Source of the DNA: Thalassia testudinum
Lineage: Eukaryota; Streptophyta; Magnoliopsida; Alismatales; Hydrocharitaceae
Reading direction: 5' to 3'
NCBI GenBank assembly: GCA_037157565.1
Contig: JAZHRO010000024.1
Span: forward strand, 16,064,501 to 16,128,500
Length of the DNA: 64,000 bases
The notes under the pieces are model-generated. The model was given only the letters and a program-made list of their open reading frames with translations. It made no database searches and had not been told where the DNA came from. The translations under genes were made by a program, and so were the position numbers. This document shows, piece by piece, positions 35,606 to 47,395 of the stretch (within the stretch, counting starts at the first letter, position 1; the number at the start of each line of letters is the position of its first letter).

Positions 35606-38360
35606 TGATGAGAACCTCATCATGAGCCATAACTAGCTCATTTTGACCTAATAAAGAGAATAAAAGCTCCTACATAACCTAGAAGAGGGCCTAATTGAAG
35701 GCACAAGTGTTCTGAGAAGAAAATATGAAATAAAGGTTAAAATTGTAATTTTACCATTGCAGTACATAAACGGGATTTCTCAGAGACAAAGCATAGGTCA
35801 AATGGTCTAAAAGAGATAAAAAGTGGGTAGAATCAATAAGAAATGGGTTCATGTGCAATCCAGGAATTAAATGACATCTTGTAACCTTAAAACAGACCCG
35901 CTTAATTCAACCAGGTTCCGGTCAAGATAAAAATCAAGTAAATCCTCTAAAAATCATGGAAAAATATCCCATCGAGTTTAGAACATTTAAATTGGCCTTT
36001 GGAACCTAGTTTGACCTAGATTAGGGTCTTAGCTCATTAATTAACCTAATTTAGGTTTCTATGCACAATGTCCAGTCAAACGTGGTCAAACCTAAAATCC
36101 AACTTCACCATTGGATTCCTTAGGTCCAAATTAGGTTTGTACCAAAATTTGGACCTAAGGGGAGGTCATCTTGACCTACTTTGCAGTTTAGTACACCCAA
36201 TCACATTTTGGTCCCTATCTTTTGAAAACCTTCACATTGAACCCCCTAGCTTCCTCGCCAATCTTACAATCAGGTCCCTCCACCATTATTGGGGAGAGAT
36301 CCTTCTCTGGCGAGGATTAGAGAGGGAATACTCTCTGATCCCTCGGAGATCCCCTCTCAGAATTGGAAGGGAGATTCTCTGAGGAATCCCCTTCCATCTG
36401 AGCTCGACCACAATCCCAGATTTGCACCCAATCTCTCGTGCGAACGCACGAGAGATTTGGGTATCTAACCACCTTCCATCTCCGGTGAGACGTCGGTGGC
36501 TAGAAACTTTCCCACCACGCACCAGAAGCACGGCCAAACACCTATAAATTAAACCCTAACTCCGGCCGCACCTCCTCAGCGAGACTTGGCCGGGATTCCA
36601 CCTCAAATTCATCTCCTTCTTCTCCGGCCAAGGTGTCCAGCGAGCTCTGGCGATCCCCCCTCCCCTTCCTCTTCGCTCTGCCACAAAACCAATGGCAGAG
36701 TCGTCTTCCTCATCCTCCTCCGCGTCGCGCAACACCTGCGCGCGCTGCCCTAGCCCCGTCGTCACCGCCGTCTTCCTCCACTGGGCGTCTTCTTCTCTCG
36801 CGACAGCAGGTACTGCCGTCCGCCTCTTCGTCCCCCTTCGTCCCTTTAATTAGGTTAAAACTCTTCTTCTCTACCCCCTCTTTCATTTCCCGTATTTTAT
36901 CTCATCCAAAACCCCTCGACTGCCGCTATTCACCTCCACCTTCCTCATCTCTGGCCACCCTCCGGCGAGGCGCTCCCATCGCTCCGCAGCCCCACACGCC
37001 CCGCCGACCATCACATAACCTCCGCGTCACCTCACTGAGTAACATCCGCCCATCCACCGTCCCGCTACGCCACCACAACAACCCCCCGAACTCACCCATC
37101 CATCCGGCCACAGGGCGACCTAGGCACGCATGCCTAGGCCACCCCGCAGCCTGCCACCTTGCTCTTCACCTTCGCTGTGACAAGGCGAAGGTCCCCCGGT
37201 GATCTGATTAAGTCGAGAGGCTCATTTCATGTCTGACAGTTCTCAAGCCCCTGCCGCCATTGGCGATAACTTGCAGAAGCTTCACGCTCACTCCAGGCTT
37301 CAGGACCGCAAGGCTCCAGGTGTAGCTCACTCGGGGAAGCATTGCGAAGCTATCTGACCAAGCAAGAGACGCTGCGACGTCTGCAGCTGTGGCAATTGAA
37401 GGATAGATTTTTTCGGGCGCGCGTGACGTAGAGGGGTCGCAATTAGTCCCACATCGTGAACTCACAAAGAGGTGGAGTGGTTTAAATGGTTTTTGTATAT
37501 GGGCTCAATGCCCCCGAACGCACCTGGGGTGAGGTCTCTCACCTACCTTACGCCGCCTCGTCCGTGGTTTCACCTCACGGATTTGGCGCGATCTGACTCG
37601 ACCCTATCCTGAGCACACCTCGCGCATTACCCTCACGCCTGGTCACGGGCATGCGATCCAACCCGTTTATCCGGCTCTGGGAGAGCATCCTGCGAGTGGT
37701 TTACAGAGAGAGAGGGAGATGCGCGAGTGTGGGTAGAGGGTTAGGTTTTGTGCTTTGCTGTGGTTGTGCAGGGAAGGAAGGAGTGAAGCAAACACTTGGC
37801 CGCTGCTAGCAAGGGAAGAAGATAAGCAAGCAGAAGGCAAACAGAGGCAAAAAATGAAGAAGGAAGGAAGCCATTGAAAAGAGAAGGAAGAGGCGAAGGA
37901 AGAAGAGAAAGAACTGAAGAAGAAAAGAAATAGAAGACAAGCAGAAGAAGAGGAACTGAAGCAAAGGAAGCAGAGACAAGTTGGAAGACAGAAGAAAATA
38001 AGAAGAAAAGCAAGGCACTCCAGAGAAAGAAGAAGAAAGCAAGAAAATCCGAAGAAGAAGAATTAAAGAAGGGAAAACACACTTTTAAGATGTCTGATCC
38101 CATAATCAGACGTCCAATTCTTTCTTTTTACCATTATTGCTTTTCAAACTCATGCATTTACATTTAAACTAAAGTTTTGAGTAATTACAGTGTTCAATTA
38201 CATTCTAGACATTAGTAGTAAATTCCAATTGCTCCCTGTGTTCGACCTCGGATACTCTGATTTTCGAGTAATAAAACTTTTATTTGTTAACGACGCTTGA
38301 TCACCTATACTACGACGAAATTAACTATTAAAACACGATCGAGTCAAACGCACGTCAACA
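35606..38360 (+). mobile_element. Solo LTR, family B, nested in element B 5' LTR
   Basis: A 2755-bp LTR from TGATGAGAACCTCATCA to CGTCAACA with a perfect 5-bp target duplication TGGAG (35601-35605, 38361-38365). The uninterrupted target is visible in the 3' LTR of the host element at about 28220 (GGAGTGGAGTGTGAGG). It has a TATA box at 36543, a homopurine tract at 37770-38080 and the AGATGTCT/AGACGTCC stem-loop at about 38090. Confidence 0.95.
36543..36550 (+). promoter_or_regulatory. Putative TATA box of solo LTR B
   Basis: CCTATAAATT sits about 935 bases from the LTR start, the same offset as in the copy at 20490. Confidence 0.5.
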
Positions 38361-39779
38361 TGGAGTGTGACGGAGCTTCTGGGCTGGTCAGGGAGGTGTG
38401 AAGGGGTCTGTGGTCGTGGGATGGACTCGCCGAAGAGGGTGATCGGAGGTGGAGATGATGGGTTTGGACAGTGGCAGTCGGGTGGTCGAAATGGCAGTTT
38501 AAAAGGGGGAAAATGCAAGTGAAAGAGAGAGGAAGCTAATTACCTAATTACTCGACGAAGGGGGAGGGAGGAGCAGCCAGCTCGTGCCTGCCGGAGCTGG
38601 AGACGAAGATGCCCTGGAGGAGGGTTTCGGCGATGAGGAAGCAGACGGAGGGCACCAGCAGGTACAGCCTAACGCGGACGACAAGGCAAAGTAAACCCTG
38701 CTACAAGTAGGGTAGCAGAGCGACGAGGAGGAGGAGGAGAAGGTCGCCGGAAGCTTCAGGCTCTCTGACCGGAGGGGGAAGGGATGAAGAGGAAGTGTTT
38801 CTCCGTCAAAGAAAGCTTGAAAGAGTCAGCAAGGTCTGCCGCTCCTTATAAAGGGCTTGGCGCGCAGAGATGGGCGAAGTGGCGTCGTGCCAGCCTCGCC
38901 GGAGTATGGCCGAAAGGGACACCCATACCTTCTGCGCGTTCGCACGGAAGGTATGGTGGTCGGCAGAGGTCGTGGGCAGGTCCCTACGACAGAGGACGTC
39001 GTAGGGAACCCCCCTTCTGTTCTAGAGGAAGGCAGCCCTGCCCTGCGCGGTGCCATCCTCCGCGCAAGGTCGCCGGAGGCATGGCGCTGCACAGAAGTGG
39101 CAGGGAGGTCCGTTCTGCAAAGAACGATGAAAAGTTAGGGACCTAAATGCAAGGCTTTCAAAAGATAAGGGTCAAAGAGTAAATAAAGAGGACCAAATTG
39201 TAAAGTCAGTCAAGGAGGTCTCTTCTTAGGCTCAAGTTTTTAAACAAGACTAATTTGAACCTAAGAATTTTAATGGTGAATTTTAATTCTAGGTTGGACC
39301 ATGTTTGACAAGCCAATTTGCGTAAAAACCCAAATTAAGTTATTAATTAAGCATGATTATCTTTTTAGGTCAAAATAGGTTTCTAAGGCCAAATTGAAGG
39401 TTCTAAACCCTAGAGAATATTTTTCTATGAATTTTAGAGGGTTCAGTTGATTTTTATCCTACCTCAAACCTCGTGAATTGAAGTGGATTTATTTTTAGAG
39501 TTACAGAATGTCATTTAACTCCTAAGAGTTGCTATAACCCTTTTCAGATCAGATCATCCCACTTCCCTCATTGTTAAGCTTGTTTGACCTGTGCTTGGAC
39601 CCTTAATTTCCTTGTTTGCAAACTGCATTGGTAAAATTACAGTTTTACCACTGATGATTTATTTTATTCTTTAACTCAGAATTCTTTGAGTTAAGCCTCT
39701 CTTTGGGTTTTGTAGGAGCTTTTTCACAAATATTTGGATTAGATTGTGCTAGTTAGGGTTCATGATGAGGTTCTCAGCA
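38361..39779 (-). mobile_element. 5' LTR of element B, U3-side part
   Basis: Continues the LTR interrupted at 35605 and parallels 28223-29655. It ends GGTTCATGATGAGGTTCTCAGCA and is followed by element C sequence. A TATA-like CTTTATAAG is present on the minus strand near 38850. Confidence 0.85.
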
Positions 39780-41218
39780 GTTAGGTTGTTAGGTTCCCCT
39801 CTCCCCCTACTTTCTTTTCATCCCTTTAAACCCTCAGTTCAACTCATTACTCCGCCATTCACTCGTCATCTTCCTCCTCTTCGGTTGCACTTGTGGCAAG
39901 TCCTCCACACCACCATAGACCACCGTTTGGCTTGCCAACACTTCCTACACCTCCGTCGTGAGCATGCAAGCAAAACCACTCAAGAAATTAAGGGGATTGC
40001 CGCACCCATCACCTCCCCGAACACCTCCACCTCCACACTCATATTCCGCCTTCGCCAGCCCACCACGAACACCTTCACAGCATGCCACTGTCACCACCAC
40101 ATTCGTCGCACTCGCGCGAAGCTCCTGAGTTATTCTGACTAGGCCGAGAGACCATTTTCTCCTTTTCAAGTGCTTGCCAGCTCTCCGCCACTACAAGTCA
40201 TCTTCTTCAACCTCAGTCACCATGTTCTAGCTGTGTTCTCCATCACCAACACCTCCAGGTACTGCGATTCTGCACTTGGTGCATGCCCAGGTCTCCAATT
40301 GAAGGAGTCTACCTCTCCTTTGACTGCAATCAGAAGGTTCATCAGCAGCAGCTTCACGCGGAGAACCGTAGGGACTTTAGTCCCACATCAGTGCCTGACG
40401 AGCCCTTCACGTGGGATAAATTGATTTTGTGTCTTGAGCTTACCGCCCAAGACACTGAGGGGTCGGGTCACTCCTCAAGCTTACCCGCACACCTCGGCTA
40501 CCTCCACACGCTCGGTAGCCCTAGTCCCTATACCTAATTTGATGACCCAATAACTATACCTGAGTATCTAGATTCGATTATGCGCTGGGTTTAGGAGAGA
40601 AGAAAGAGGAGGAAATCGTGAGAGAGTAGGGGGGGTTGCTCTCTTATACTCTATGCGACACTTAGTTGCTGAAAGCCTTGGCTCCCTTGTGCTTGTGAAG
40701 GAGAAGGTTCTGAAGAAGAGAAGAAGGAGAAGGCTCGAGAAGAGAGCTAAAGGTCTGAAGAAGAGAAGGAAAGAAGAAGAAGAAGAAGAGAAAGGCTTCT
40801 GAAGGGTCTTGTGCACTTAAGTCATCTGATTGAGTATTATTTGAGATGCTATTACATTATTTAAGTACTATGTTTAAGGTTGAATTAAATATGGGATGCA
40901 TGCTTAATTAGATGATTTAATTGGTAATTCAATCACCACTTTCTAGATTCTCTCTACTCTTTTTGTCCCTAGATACATTGGATTTCATTGAATAACTAAT
41001 GTGACAGGTTATTATTCATTGAATATTTATTTGAATGCTCAATTACTTGTGCTCAATGATTCTAAATGTGATTAATGTTGTGAATTCCATATTTGCTCCC
41101 TGTGTTTAACCTCAAACTCCATTGTAGATTCCAAGTTTATAAATTTTATCTATTTGAGAGCTATTTGTCGATTGTACTACAACGCATTTCCTTAAAACTC
41201 GACAAAAGCTTAATAACA
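39780..41218 (+). mobile_element. 5' LTR of element C, second part
   Basis: Resumes at GTTAGGTTGTTAGGTTCCCC and parallels 59913-61172 of the 3' LTR through to TTAATAACA, directly before the PBS. Shared landmarks are the CTCCACACCACCA block, the CTCCAGGTACTGCGATTCTG block, a purine tract near 40680-40800 (shortened in the 3' copy) and ATTTGCTCCCT near 41090. Confidence 0.85.
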
Positions 41219-41221
41219 TTT

Positions 41222-41239
41222 TGGCGCCATTGCTTGGGA
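41222..41239 (+). promoter_or_regulatory. Primer binding site of element C, tRNA-Asp type
   Basis: TGGCGCCATTGCTTGGGA follows the LTR by three bases. It matches the element B site TGGCGCCGTTGCCGGGGA except for three transitions, as expected of a decayed tRNA-Asp primer site. Confidence 0.75.
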
Positions 41240-42529
41240 GCAATGCGCAATTCATACATTGATCTCATCTTACTTGATTATTTATCTGAGCACTAACTTG
41301 CCCTGTTTGATTTGATTGTGATTTTGCAAGGTACATCACGAGGAGATCTTCCACGTAAATCAGCCACTCTTAGGGCAGGTAATCTCTCTTCTTCCATAAT
41401 AATTCCCTTAATCTTTGGAAGAGAGAAAAAGGCAACAAATCAATTAGGAATCACCTACCTTATTTTCATGGTAATTTTCATTTAAAGTCAAGTTTCCTTA
41501 TTTGCAAAAAATAATTCACATCTGATTGAAGTTGAGACAATTCTGTTTAGAGATCCCTATCCAAATTTCCTATACCTACTAGGGATTTACGCTGAATTTC
41601 TAATCACCTTGGAGTACTCACCTTCTTGTTTGAAGTCCAAGGTGTACACCTAAAGATCATATTAGACTTGAATAGAACCAATTAGGGTTTCTACTCTAAG
41701 GTGTTGAAGTGTTAGTTCACACTTGCCTGAATCAAAGGAAATTAACCCTCCCCCATTTGTGTGCTACCCAAACCCTTGCTTGAAAAGCTCTAATCAAAAG
41801 AACCCTAAAATCAAGCTTTAAATTCACTTGAACCCTAAAATTGTGGACCTAATAAACTGAGAGTCAATTTAGGTTGATATTTGGGTCTTGACTCAGATTT
41901 CATTCTACATTTTTTTGGGTAGGTCAGGTAAAGTTAGTCTACTTTGTAGGCCAATCAACCTCTAAATTATGTCAAAATTGAATCAATTTCTAATCAAGTA
42001 AGGGTAGGTCAGGTAAAGTTAGTCTACTTTGTAGGCCAATTAACCTCTAAATTATGTCAAAATTGAATCAATTTCTAATCAAGTAAAATCCAAAGAACAA
42101 ATTAGGAATAAAATTGGTAGACTTAAGGTGTCAATTTGCACATACCGGTCTGCTTGGAACCACAGTGACAAGGAAGGTTGGGTGGGGGAAACCTTGTAAC
42201 CCGTGGGGACGCTTTATCGTGTAGGGGTATTTGCAGGGCTTTCCCTTCCTGGCTGCCCAGGTAATTCTCGGGTGTGTAGATTTCTGATTTAGAGGTATCA
42301 TTCGCCTCGAAACAGTCTTAGTCATCAAAAAATCTTTGGGTGCCTTGATTGGGTCCAATTCACATCCAGTCCCTTATCCTTTCTATAGCGCACATACACA
42401 GGGAAGGTCCTTAGGTCTTTACCTTAAGGGGCCTCATTAGATCTTCTATAGGGATTTCTGATCTGATTTGTTTACTTCAATCTGAACCTGAGTTTGATTC
42501 TACACCTTGATCCACCACCTAATTTGAAA
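41240..42529 (+). other. 5' leader of element C
   Basis: Non-coding leader of about 1.3 kb. It contains an 85-bp tandem duplication (41917-42086) and the conserved block AACCCGTGGGGACGCTTTAT...GTAGGGGT (42198-42228), also present in the element B leader. Confidence 0.65.
41917..42086 (+). repeat. 85-bp tandem duplication
   Basis: Two adjacent copies (41917-42001 and 42002-42086) beginning GGGTAGGTCAGGTAAAG differ by one visible base. This is much less than the divergence between the LTRs of the same element, so it arose recently. Confidence 0.9.
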
Positions 42530-44533
42530 ATGCAACACAGCAATTTAGGAAGCCATTTAGGAAACCTGAATCCCGAAGGTCTATGAAAGATAGAATAATT
42601 GAGGATGCCCTTAAACATTATGAAGATTATAAGAGAACCTCAAATCCAATTAGTGGGATTTTAGTTAATGTTCCAAAAACAACAACCCACATTATGAACC
42701 ATGTTCAAATGATGTTGACATAAATGGCACATGGTTCAACCCGGGATGATCTCGTATTAGAATATATTGAATTTAAGAAATTACATAGCAATGAGTATCT
42801 ACATTGTTGGTCAAATCCCCCACTTTTTGGAAAGCACCACGGTCTCATGGAGGAATGTGGAAAATTACTGAATATGGTGTATGAAGCTATCAATTAAAAA
42901 TACCCATACATCCCCTCCGAAATTGATGAAAACTTGGAGTAACATGAAGGATTAATATGATTTCCCAAATCCCGGGTTCAAAAATCAAGGTTGCTGTGGA
43001 TCCCCAACCTAGATGGAATCTGATTCAAGTTACGTGTAGATCGATATGCCTGATCTTGAGATGGGTTGGGAGGATCCGATTGCGGGTGTTTACTATTCTG
43101 AATCAACCCTAGAAAATCATGAAGCTAGTCCATTAAGCCTAGATTTCCCTGACACCTGTGATGCTGAGATTGAGTTAGAACCTCTTGAGAATGTAAATCC
43201 CTAGCCTTATCCTATTAAGGCAGCTTTTGAGAATGATTTTGACATCCCAATAAAACCTAGTCAAGATTCTAGTGACCCAACACCTACATTTGACCTAGAA
43301 TCTACATTCGAGCCTATTTGGGATGATAAAGAGGCCCAATGTGAGGAGAATTAGATTTTGAATCTAGATTATAATTGTGGGCCTATATTTGATAATTACA
43401 CCTCTCCAACCACCTCAGAGATATAGATTGATTTCTCGGAAGTCAAACCAATTTATGATACAAAAATCGAGGGGTTGGAAGAGTTGGGATTCGATTGGGT
43501 CTATCCTAGGAACCAAGAACCTGAGCCCATGCCTAATAAGGACATCTCTTTGAGCTCAGAACTTAAAATTTGGTTAAATCCAAGTCAAGTTGCTGATTCT
43601 ATACATCATGATTCACTCTATGGTGGAACGTTCGATCTGGAATCAGGTTCAGAACACGATCTTCGCATACTCTCTGATGATTTCGAATCTTACTCTAATT
43701 TCTAAGAACCTTTGTTTCCTGACAAATATGAACCAATTTACGACCTCAGCATCCATGACCCGTTCTTTGACTCTGACTCTGAGGTCCTTGATCCAGAGAT
43801 CAGTGATTCAAAATCAAGTTCCATTGAGATGGAATCATTCCTTTATGATCTACAGGAATCAGAAATAGTAAGTGTCGAGAGTGTATGCAATCCAGAATTC
43901 AAATCTTTTATAAACTCAGATTTCCATGATCCCATAAGCACTCTCTAAGCATTTACTTTTGATTTTGACGAGCATCATGAGGACCCTCTAGATGAACCTA
44001 CCTTTGAATCTTTTCTAGAGGAGCCCTCAACACACACAGATCTCATAGAAGCCACATCTTCAGATCCACACGTAGAGCCTTCCAAAATCCAATCTCAACC
44101 CTGACCCGCCACCAGAATCAACTTCTACTCTGATTCACCTCTCTCTGATCCGGTTGCATATGATTCTCTTCCATCCTTTGATCGGGTTTCGAACATGGAT
44201 CAGATCGATAATAACTTCCTATCCTTCTCTGATCTCACTAGTAGGGTTTCTACATCCTTTTCAGATCCATTTTCTTTTGATGATCCCTACTCTGACCAGG
44301 CTAAATCAACTCAGCCAAACCCTGAATTCTCATTTCCACATCCATTTGAGCTTCAAAGTATCTGGTGGGCTCCACATCTTTTATTTCACATCCATCAACC
44401 CATCAGACTGATTGGATTTGGGCTGCATTATCAGCATGTAGATCTGAACAAGCACCTAGTTGGACCAATCAGGCTATTGATCAAGGTGCTTGTTCTACAA
44501 CACTCATCTGATTTGACCACCCTTTCTCCTTGA
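42530..44533 (+). pseudogene. Acidic ORF of unknown function, element C
   Basis: Homologue of the ORF in element B, in the same place relative to PBS and PPT. Recognisable blocks in order are KPESRRSMKDRIIEDALKHYE, YIEFKKLHSNEYLHCW, KYPYIPSE, EELGFDWVYP, KYEPIYDLSIHDPFFDSDSE, NPEFKSFINSDF and, at the C-terminus, SIWWAPHLLFHIHQP and DLNKHLVGPIRLLIKVLV. It is broken by at least two frameshifts and several stops (for example TAA near 42720 and 42895). The most conserved parts are the N-terminal ~75 residues and the C-terminal ~50; the acidic middle varies more. No known domain is recognised. Confidence 0.7.
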
Positions 44534-45158
44534 CCACCTTCTGCTTGACTGAAAGCATTGAATTTAGAGCTTAATGGGAGACAACCCGTCATTTTAAAAA
44601 CCCGAGACCCTTCTGATCATCTTTTGAGCTACACTCCTATTGCACTTTTTGAGTTCAACTTTAAAACAGCCAACTCCACCTTTGGTACTTGTATCAAAGC
44701 TTGAAATCGTTCGCAACAGTCATCCTGACTCATTCACCGACCCTTTGATCCTGTTCTAATCCTTGAACCAAGCTTATTTAATACCCTCCGATTTACAATG
44801 AGGACATTGCAAAACTTAGGCATAGGAGATGTTAAAGTGCAAACATGTGGAAATTCAATTTTCTGAGGGGTTCTCACAAAAAAATATACATATTCAAAAA
44901 TTGATAAAAAAATAAAAAATTGAAAAAGAACACAAAAATGGAAAGGGGGGGAAAATTTTGAGAATTGATTACATATCATTCATAAGGAGGGAAACAGAAG
45001 AATTCAAATGCCAAAAAGGAGCAACATTCAAGAGAAAAAATTGATAATCATTAGTACTTGATTATGGAGATTACTTAAGTTCTAGATCTAATCAAAAAGA
45101 AAAGAAAAATTAACTCCTGAAATGACAAAGAGACAAAGAAATTAGTATGAGTGCTGAT
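44534..45158 (+). other. Internal 3' region of element C, first part
   Basis: Begins after the ORF with TTTAGAGCTTAATGGGAGAC-type sequence (44562-44587), shared with element B. It runs to the CTGAT target site where solo LTR D inserted and continues at 57643. Confidence 0.7.
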
Positions 45159-45714
45159 TGTTAAGAGCGCTTGATCGTGTTTTAAAAAGGTCGCGTTATA
45201 GTATAGTCGAAAAAATGTTCAAAACAAATATAATTTATTACTCAAATTTTAAAGTCCGAAGTCAAACACATGGAGCAAATTAGGGTTTAGAAATTAAGAT
45301 CACAGCTTATAATTTAAAAGAATATGCAATAAGATCAATGTTATAGTGCAAAAAGATAAGAATATATGTAAGGTAGAAAATCTAAAGGAACCAATGTATG
45401 TGAATAAAGCTCAAAATTGGACGTCTAATTTGTGAATCAGACGTCTTAAAATGCTTATGCTACAATGCTTGGCTCTTTCTTTTCCTCTTCTTCTCCTGTT
45501 CCTCTTTCTCTGTCTCTGACGGTTGCCTTCAATCTTCTTCTTCTTTCTTTCTCTTCTTCTTTATCTTCCTTCTTCTTTATCTTCTTCCTTCTCTGTTCTC
45601 TGGTGTAGCTTTCCTGCCTTAGCCTTTCTCTTCCTCTGCCTTCTTCTTCTCCTTTGGCTTTCTTCTTTCTCTCTCTCTTGGCCGGCTGCCTTCAGCTTCT
45701 TCTTCCTTCAGTTT

Positions 45715-47395
45715 TGTTACGACTCGATTCCCGGATTTCTACAAGACCTGAGACCGGCTCGCCTCAACTAATCCCAAGACCTAGTCGTCCAACAAGAAAT
45801 CACCAAAAAGTAGGAAAGTAAACCACATTCACATATGCAAAATAACTAAGCAGAAGAAACGTATAAAGCAGTAAAGGAAAGTAAAACTGTTGTTTCAATA
45901 CATACCATCACAACAATAAAAACAACGGAAAACGGAAGTAAATAGTAGAGACAAATAGTAACTAAAGGTCCAATACTTGCTACAATAGTAAAGGAACGAA
46001 AAGGAAGTGCTGAAAAACTACGGCTGGGCTCGACTGGGCCCAGCACCCTCTGCAGCCGGAAGCTCGGGCTGCTTAACTCTTGGTCCTGAACAATATTATG
46101 AAAAGACAAAGTCAGGGAATGCTGAGTAGAGTGGTATCTATATTTTCTAAAAATAGAAAAAAGTAACAGGTTTGATTCTTATTTCTATTTATCTGTTTTA
46201 TATGTTTTTCTGTTTCACCCATTTCTCTCAAACATCCAGATATTCTTGATCTTACATGTTCCTTGTGGGAACGATCTTGATTGCAGTCTTTTCCATAGAG
46301 TAGAAGGTACACGTGGTGCTCTCCTGGCCGGGAGAGTCCCCCGTGGTAGTCCTACACCCAGTCAACCACCCTGAGGTCACTATCAAGATGTAGCAGTGAC
46401 TACGGTACGCATGATAAACGCACAGGTAGCTACCCCGCATTGACACGTGATCAGTCGTTTCCGCTAGCGGGTACGCCCAAAGTACAGCACGGAATAGTAT
46501 AGGGCCTTCCCCTCTCAGAGCAGGAGTCTCGCCCCTCAGAACCAAACAGGGGTCTCGCCCCTCTACAGTCCGCGCACCCTCGTCTGACTACCCCAGTTTG
46601 CCCAGAGGGCCTAACAAGTCGGTGTAGGGTGGCTAGCTGAACCCTAGACCTCGTGGGGTGGCTAGCTCCATCCTTACACTAGTAGCTCACCTCGGTACCA
46701 CGTACACGAGGGCCAACAAGAGTCGGTGTAGAGTGGCCAATCCTAACCTCGGGTCTCAACCTAAGGGAGGCTAGCTCCGCTCTACAAAAAAAAGAGATAG
46801 ATGCTCTCCTTGGTACTACGTACTCAAGGGCCAGCACACTTCCCATCCACATTCTAGGTTTCCGTCTACCCACAGGAGTTCTACTCCTAATTCCCCGTAG
46901 GATTCATGCTCATGTTCACCTCATTTATTCCGATCCAGATTTCACCATTCACAATTTATCTCTCATGCATACACAGGAAGCTTGTATTTCCATAGCTAGA
47001 TACATGCAACTGGTGATTTCACAGGTAATTATTCATTAATTACATGCAACTCATATTCGAATAGGCAACTCACAATTATAATACAGGTGATTGCTAGTAG
47101 TTTATCTCAATCATGTATGCAAGTACATTATACAGCACAACGGTTCATTCATTTCTCTATCCTAGGGTTCATGCCACATCCTACGGTTCCATTTGGCTAT
47201 TTTCACAAGCACATTCTTATTTAAATATTATCAACAGAATTAATCACTCTACCAGGTAACACGGGAGTAATGGGGGCTCGAACCATAGACCCAGGTGTCT
47301 TTACGGGCCCCAAACACGCAGCAGGCTGAAACCCCATACCAGGAAATACATCACAAAAGGAGAGTTCAGAACAGTGTACAAAGGACTCTAGTACG
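45715..47395 (-). mobile_element. Partial 3' LTR of family A element
   Basis: Starts (plus strand) TGTTACGACTCG and parallels the 5' LTR at 51387 onward as far as the block ending CAGAACAGTGTAC. It then fades into truncated integrase. The AGACGTCT-rich half of the LTR is absent. Confidence 0.8.

Larger units (their letters stand above)
27161..39779 (-). mobile_element. Element B: full-length non-autonomous LTR retrotransposon
   Basis: A minus-strand element inserted in the 5' LTR of element C. The 5' LTR is 34263-39779 (interrupted by the solo LTR at 35606-38360), the PBS is at 34238-34257, the internal region is 29656-34262, and the 3' LTR is 27161-29655. The internal region is only about 4.6 kb and lacks all pol domains, so it is a LARD-like, non-autonomous element that would need proteins in trans. 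The right flank GTTAG (39780-39784) fits repeats of GTTAG at the target site in element C. The left flank was lost together with the last ~220 bases of the 3' LTR. Confidence 0.85.
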
